From: Bryobacterales bacterium
GTDB lineage: Bacteria > Acidobacteriota > Terriglobia > Bryobacterales > Bryobacteraceae
Length of the DNA stretch: 12,080 nt
Assembly: GCA_009697495.1 (NCBI GenBank)
Contig: SHUN01000031.1
Location: forward strand, 1 to 12,080
Reading direction: 5' to 3'
Shown here: piece by piece, positions 8,001 through 12,080 of the stretch
How positions within the stretch are numbered: position 1 is the stretch's first letter
Layout of the letters: each line of letters starts with the position of its first letter
Translations under genes and position numbers: made by a program
Notes under the pieces: model-generated
Seen by the model: only the letters and a program-made list of their open reading frames with translations
What the model was told of the DNA's origin: nothing
The model's database searches: none

Positions 8001-8524
8001 GGATGACGAACGCGCACGCGGCAGCCGAGGCTGTTCTCGGAGGCTGGAAAATTTCGGCGATTCATACGTATGTCAGCGGCTCGCCAATGGCGGTGAACTG
8101 CAACCAGAACTTCTTCGGCGCAGGCAGCAGCGCCCGTTGCAGTTTTGCCCCAGGAGTCGCGGATGGCTCGGTGCCGCTCCGCAACCCGCAGTGGAGCTCA
8201 GACAAGAGCGTGGCATTTAGCGTCCCGTATCTCAACAAAGCGGCATTTGTGCTGCCGCCGAACATGGTTTACGGAGACACCCCGCGCCGCATGGATTACT
8301 TGCGCACGCCTTGGACGATCAATGAGGATTTCTCCCTTTTGAAGGACTTCAAGCTCACGGAGAAGTTCAATCTGGAACTGCGCGCATCGGCTTCAAACGG
8401 GTTCAATCGGGTTCTTTTAGCCGCGCCCGTAACCGCGCAAAACAACAGCGCTTTCGGCTTCATCAACAACCCGCAAGGCAACGGCCCGCGAAACGTCCAA
8501 CTTGGCGCGCGGATCTCGTTCTGA
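5045..8524 (+). CDS. TonB-dependent receptor with N-terminal carboxypeptidase-regulatory-like domain (Oar-like)
   Basis: This outer-membrane protein has 1159 residues from TTG 5045. A signal peptide (KLGLFLALLSATFAFAQ) is followed by a carboxypeptidase-regulatory-like beta-sandwich (about residues 20-105; RGTIRGTVSDPTGAAVPAAK...TGTDGLYALPYLPAGNYSV). Next come the plug (with GYSAEFGRTSNGVINWVTKS, about 212-231, followed by GTNQLHG) and a long beta-barrel ending NVQLGARISF, whose terminal Phe is the usual outer-membrane insertion signal. Size and order fit the large Oar-like receptors abundant in Acidobacteriota, thought to take up oligosaccharides, peptides or other large ligands through TonB; the ligand here is unknown. 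Its position facing an NRAMP transporter allows, but does not show, a role in metal-complex uptake. Codon usage changes near 7.9 kb: before it Ala is mostly GCC, after it mostly GCG or GCA, suggesting a mosaic 3' end. Confidence 0.92.
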   Translation: MKLGLFLALLSATFAFAQDRGTIRGTVSDPTGAAVPAAKVTIRNIDTGLTQSVTTGTDGLYALPYLPAGNYSVTTEKSGFRKAEATAIRVNVATVISVDIALTVGSVDQTIDVSAVSPLLEVQGSNLGKVVPTRAIRDLPLFIGGGLRSNLAFVILTPGVIGPANNPRIGGGLLDGQSEQLDGAEANSERRNDPAMNGVSVEGMEEFKVQSSGYSAEFGRTSNGVINWVTKSGTNQLHGSAFLFNRNEVFNARGFTFAPTKRPIVRQWNPGGSIGGPIVIPKVFDGRNKAFFFFAFERASTRNGQSTALTTTPVDEFRNGDMRRNVDSANRAIPLYDPFDAAGNIIANAADRSRMQCNGVLDVICPERIDPTAKRLISLLPRPDNPTLILNNYRSRSYSTSRTRLPSIKADYTFNDKHRASYLYSSFFSPAQPSIHPLEGLSGTGFPTEATVIYHRYNDDYVIRPNLLNHLTIGFNHRHLIEAPDYVSKFPADLARATYIPGTVTPLVPGVSSVYSAGGVQWGNSVFTDSRQRTTNIKEQISWNRGRHTVKFGMEYLRGIYRRLDFNGAFGTVGFSAAGTGNPNVANSGSDWASFLLGTASGGGFRYPGDTSFQWPYYAWFVQDDFKLSRKLTINVGLRYELPVSKGERNLKNSNFCPTCPNAAAGGIPGAMVIAGKDGAPQRFGETRKNAFGPRLGFAYQLDSKTVIRSGSAIYFQPSREDGNADNGIQGFGGTFGSIPNALSNGISYRVPTGFLPFSTQINALKPPVKDAATLSANLLNQAPFFYFSEAGRAPYFADWNFTLERGITANSLIRATYHGVVGVKLLSRQQSQNQLDPKHWATYGSLLSSPISSVINSPLVVAAGFKLPYAAYPTNLQLQQALRPFPQYSDINSNAGGQNDGHSTYHALETSFEHRFNKGLFVLASYTWCKLISGSNGEDANRASDGAVQNQYNRRLDKAVASQDTPHNLRVSYVYDLPFGKGRKWMTNAHAAAEAVLGGWKISAIHTYVSGSPMAVNCNQNFFGAGSSARCSFAPGVADGSVPLRNPQWSSDKSVAFSVPYLNKAAFVLPPNMVYGDTPRRMDYLRTPWTINEDFSLLKDFKLTEKFNLELRASASNGFNRVLLAAPVTAQNNSAFGFINNPQGNGPRNVQLGARISF

Positions 8525-8562
8525 GCGGCGAACGGCTCGGCGGTCCGAACCGCGCACGCGTC

Positions 8563-8714
8563 CAATGCGGGGCCAGAGTGACATTGTCCATCGCCCTCGC
8601 GCGGTAATGATCACAGTGGCCGTCCGCTTACTCACGGCTGCCAAGTTGTTGGTGCCGGCTTTCCGAAAATGCTCGCCGCGCTCCACGCGTTCGAAGCCGC
8701 GCACGGGTTTGGGG
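8563..8714 (-). pseudogene. Collapsed remnant of a second D-2-hydroxyacid dehydrogenase gene
   Basis: Minus-strand pieces reproduce parts of the dehydrogenase at 2725-3672 in order. GFERVERGEHFRKA (near 8700-8660) matches GFELVERDELLRES. ATVIITARG (near 8620-8595) matches AILINTARG with the catalytic Arg. MDNVTLAPH (8589-8563) matches MDNVVLTPH with the catalytic His, although it needs a frame change. At DNA level 8563-8591 aligns to 2831-2859, and 8592-8714 aligns, with internal gaps, to about 2973-3140. Segments between the pieces are deleted, and the Rossmann domain and N-terminus are missing. The remnant begins only about 40 bp after the receptor stop and joins directly to the NRAMP remnant. 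It cannot encode a functional enzyme. Confidence 0.8.
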
Positions 8715-8837
8715 CCTTCCGTCAACGTCCATTTCAGAGCGATACCCGCCGGAACAGCCCACAGCACCGCCATCCCCGCCTCCGGGCCTGCCAGACTGCC
8801 TGCACCCCACGCCGGTAGCGGTCAGCAGAATAGCCGG
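8715..8837 (-). pseudogene. Remnant of a second NRAMP transporter gene (5' part only)
   Basis: This stretch aligns with 4746-4882 inside the intact NRAMP gene. The first 57 bases differ at only about three positions, and one deletion of about 13-14 bases lies near 8805. In translation it gives LRPAILLTATGVG in one frame, then AVLWAVPAGIALKWTLTEG in another, against GPAILLTATSVG and AVLWAVPAGVVLKWTLTEG in the intact gene. Everything after the second helix is missing. The sequence passes directly into dehydrogenase remnant at 8714/8715, so roughly 1.6 kb equivalent to the intact operon has been lost. Confidence 0.85.
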
Positions 8838-9091
8838 CCGGAGGAGGTAGTGGCTTCCGGCGTTCGGCAGGCCGCATGGGCCGTATCGCGCAATTTCGAG
8901 TGGTTCTTTGCAAGCGGCCAGCGGTCCAAACTGATGTCGTATTCCTTGCGGAACCGGCGCGTCCGGGAAGCGGGGACGATCCCTCGAATCCAGCCCCGCC
9001 GAGGGTTTTCCGTGCTGCAGGATGAGCGATCGCTGCTCGGCCAATTCGGCCGGACTTGCAGTTGGGGGAGCAGCAGCGATAGTGTGGTGAG
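8838..9091. other. Spacer upstream of malate synthase, no gene recognised
   Basis: About 250 bases lie between the NRAMP remnant and the malate synthase start. All frames that stay open here give sequences without recognisable motifs. AGCGATCGCT at 9025-9034 is a perfect 10-bp palindrome, 58 nt before the gene, and could be an operator, but GCGATCGC occurs or nearly occurs elsewhere in the window. TTGCAG (9055-9060) and GATAGT (9078-9083) have 17-bp spacing and could be a weak promoter, which would make the malate synthase message nearly leaderless. Confidence 0.35.
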
Positions 9092-10622
<1,531 letters not shown>

Positions 10623-10651
<29 letters not shown>

Positions 10652-11834
10652 GTTCCCATTTAGCGATCGCCTCCAAATGGACTTCGTCTGGCCCATCGGC
10701 CAGACGAAGCGTGCGCGCGTTCGCCCACATGGCGGCCAGTTCAAAATCGCCGGAAACGCCGGCGCCGCCGTGCGCCTGAATGGCGCGATCGATGATGTGC
10801 AACGCCAGGTTCGGCGCGATCACCTTGATCATCGCGATCTCCGCCCGCGCCACTTTATTCCCCACAGTGTCCATCAGGTACGCGGCCTTCAGCACCAGCA
10901 GCCGCGCCTGCTCCAACTCCGATCGGGACTGCGCAATATGGGCGCGAATCGTCCCCTGCTCCGCGATCGTCCTGCCAAATGCCGTTCGCGTTTTGACGCG
11001 GCGGCACATCATCTCCAGCGCCCTTTCTCCAACGCCGATCAGGCGCATGCAGTGGTGAATCCGGCCTGGCCCCAAACGGCCCTGAGCTATCTCGAAACCC
11101 CGTCCTTCGCCCAATAATAGATTCTCAGCGGGCACCCGCACATTGTCGAAAACAACTTCGCCGTGCCCGTGCGGCGCATGGTCATAGCCAAAGACAGTGA
11201 GCAGCCTTTCCACTTTCACGCCCGGTGAATCCATCGGAACCAAAATCATCGACTGCTGTTTGTGTCTGGGAGCCGAAACATCCGTTTTTCCCATGAAAAT
11301 GGCAATTCTACAGCGCGGATCCCCTGCCCCGGAGGTCCACCACTTGCGTCCGTTGATCACGTACTCGTCGCCGTCGCGCTGAATCGACGCTTCGATATTC
11401 GTCGCGTCGGAAGAAGCGACAGCCGGCTCTGTCATTGCGAAGCAACTCCGAATTTCCCCGTTGAGTAAAGGCGTCAGCCAGCGCTGTTTATGCTCTTCCG
11501 TTCCGTAGCGCTCAATCACTTCCATATTGCCCGTGTCGGGCGCCGAACAGTTGAAAACCTCAGGCGCGAAATGGACGCGCCCCATGATCTCGCAAAGCGG
11601 GGCGTATTCCAGATTCGTCAGCCCCGCGCCATTGGCGCTGTGCGGCAGAAAGAGATTCCAAAGGCCCGCGGCGCGCGCCTTCGGCTTCAACTCTTCGATG
11701 ATCGGAACCGGGCGCCAGCGATCCTGCTCCACCTGTTCATGAAAAAGTTTTTCGTTCGGGTAAACGTGCTGGTCCATGAACGCTTGGAGGCGTTCCCGCA
11801 AGTCCTGCACCTTAGGCGTGAAATCGAAATGCAT
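10623..11834 (-). CDS. Acyl-CoA dehydrogenase (ACAD10/11-like subgroup)
   Basis: This 403-residue FAD enzyme introduces the alpha-beta double bond into an acyl-CoA. The N-terminal helical domain is followed by the family motif [18 protein letters not shown] (131-148) and [10 protein letters not shown] (161-170). The C-terminal flavin-binding segment is [13 protein letters not shown] (352-364), and the end contains [14 protein letters not shown]. The catalytic base of many family members is Glu in a YEGT motif; the aligned position here is Asp380 in LADGPDE, as in ACAD10/11-type enzymes. Substrate chain length is not readable. ATG 11834 has AGGA about 10 nt upstream and follows the enoyl-CoA hydratase stop by 3 nt, so the two form an operon. 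It converges with and overlaps the malate synthase end by 29 bp. Confidence 0.93.
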
Positions 11835-11837
11835 GGA

Positions 11838-12080
11838 TTATTTTCCTGTAAAATGGGGCGTGCGTTTTTCGACGAAATGCGCCACGCCTTCTCTAAAGTC
11901 GTCCGACCGGAGGCTGGCAAGCATTGCCGCTTACGAAGAAATCGTCGCCTCCTCCAGTGACTGAAACATGGCGTTATAGACCTGCTGCTTGATCACGGTC
12001 ACGGATCGCGGCGACACGTTGTTCGCCAGTTCCAGGGCGTAGGCGCGAACGGCGGGCATGAAATTCTCAGCAGGAATAAC
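11838..12080 (-). pseudogene. Enoyl-CoA hydratase, 3' part, with premature stop
   Basis: The minus strand entering at the window edge reads the C-terminal region of an enoyl-CoA hydratase/isomerase: RAYALELANNVSPRSVTVIK, QQVYNAMFQSLEEATISS, then TAA at 11931-11933. The very same frame continues after it, AAMLASLRSDDFREGVAHFV then EKRTPHFTGK, to the natural stop TAA 11838-11840. DFREGVAHFVEKR is the standard end of this family. A single GAA-to-TAA change would explain the internal stop. The protein would lose its last 30 or so residues, part of the C-terminal helical region used for oligomerisation, so activity is doubtful. The rest of the gene is outside the window. It lies 3 nt upstream of the acyl-CoA dehydrogenase, the adjacent beta-oxidation step. 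Confidence 0.8.

Noticed and set aside
8525..9091. Insertion sequence as cause of the disrupted region
   Set aside because: No transposase motif, terminal inverted repeats or target duplication seen; homology to the neighbouring operon explains the left half.

Overview
The window looks like chromosomal DNA of a GC-rich soil-type bacterium, most likely an Acidobacteriota member of the Solibacter/Bryobacter kind. This is inferred from gene content and style: a long TonB-dependent receptor with an N-terminal carboxypeptidase-regulatory-like domain ending in Phe (a type these genomes carry in many copies), a putrescine-importer-like APC permease, and small toxin-type cassettes. No rRNA, tRNA, CRISPR array or intact insertion sequence is visible.

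Left part (1-2724): an intact APC-superfamily permease, then a small region of decayed accessory genes. Two divergent two-gene cassettes lie back to back. On the minus strand an unrecognised small protein is joined by an ATGA overlap to an HNH nuclease gene that is cut off after its first zinc-binding pair. On the plus strand a 59-residue protein is joined by an ATGA overlap to a VapC-like PIN-domain gene carrying a one-base frameshift in a T run. In both cassettes the partner is open and the nuclease is broken. About 200 bp without a convincing gene follows.

Middle part (2725-8840): on the minus strand an NRAMP-family transporter lacking the canonical DPGN and MPH metal-binding motifs is followed 7 nt later by a D-2-hydroxyacid dehydrogenase, probably one operon. 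Divergent from it, about 100 bp away, is the large TonB-dependent receptor on the plus strand. Just beyond the receptor stop lies a collapsed, inactive second copy of the dehydrogenase-NRAMP pair in the same order and strand. This suggests that a dehydrogenase/NRAMP/receptor block was once duplicated in tandem and later collapsed. A change in codon usage inside the receptor's 3' end may belong to the same history.

Right part (8841-12080): central and fatty-acid metabolism. Malate synthase A (glyoxylate shunt) on the plus strand overlaps tail to tail with an acyl-CoA dehydrogenase on the minus strand. The latter lies 3 nt downstream of the 3' end of an enoyl-CoA hydratase gene that carries an in-frame stop near its C-terminus. 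Malate synthase beside beta-oxidation genes fits growth on fatty acids or other acetyl-CoA-yielding substrates.

The window is notable for its broken genes: frameshift, truncation, nonsense codon and collapsed duplicate. Some of these could be assembly errors. I see no clear multi-gene novel system; the best leads are the coupled small-protein/nuclease cassettes and the collapsed NRAMP-dehydrogenase duplicate around the receptor.
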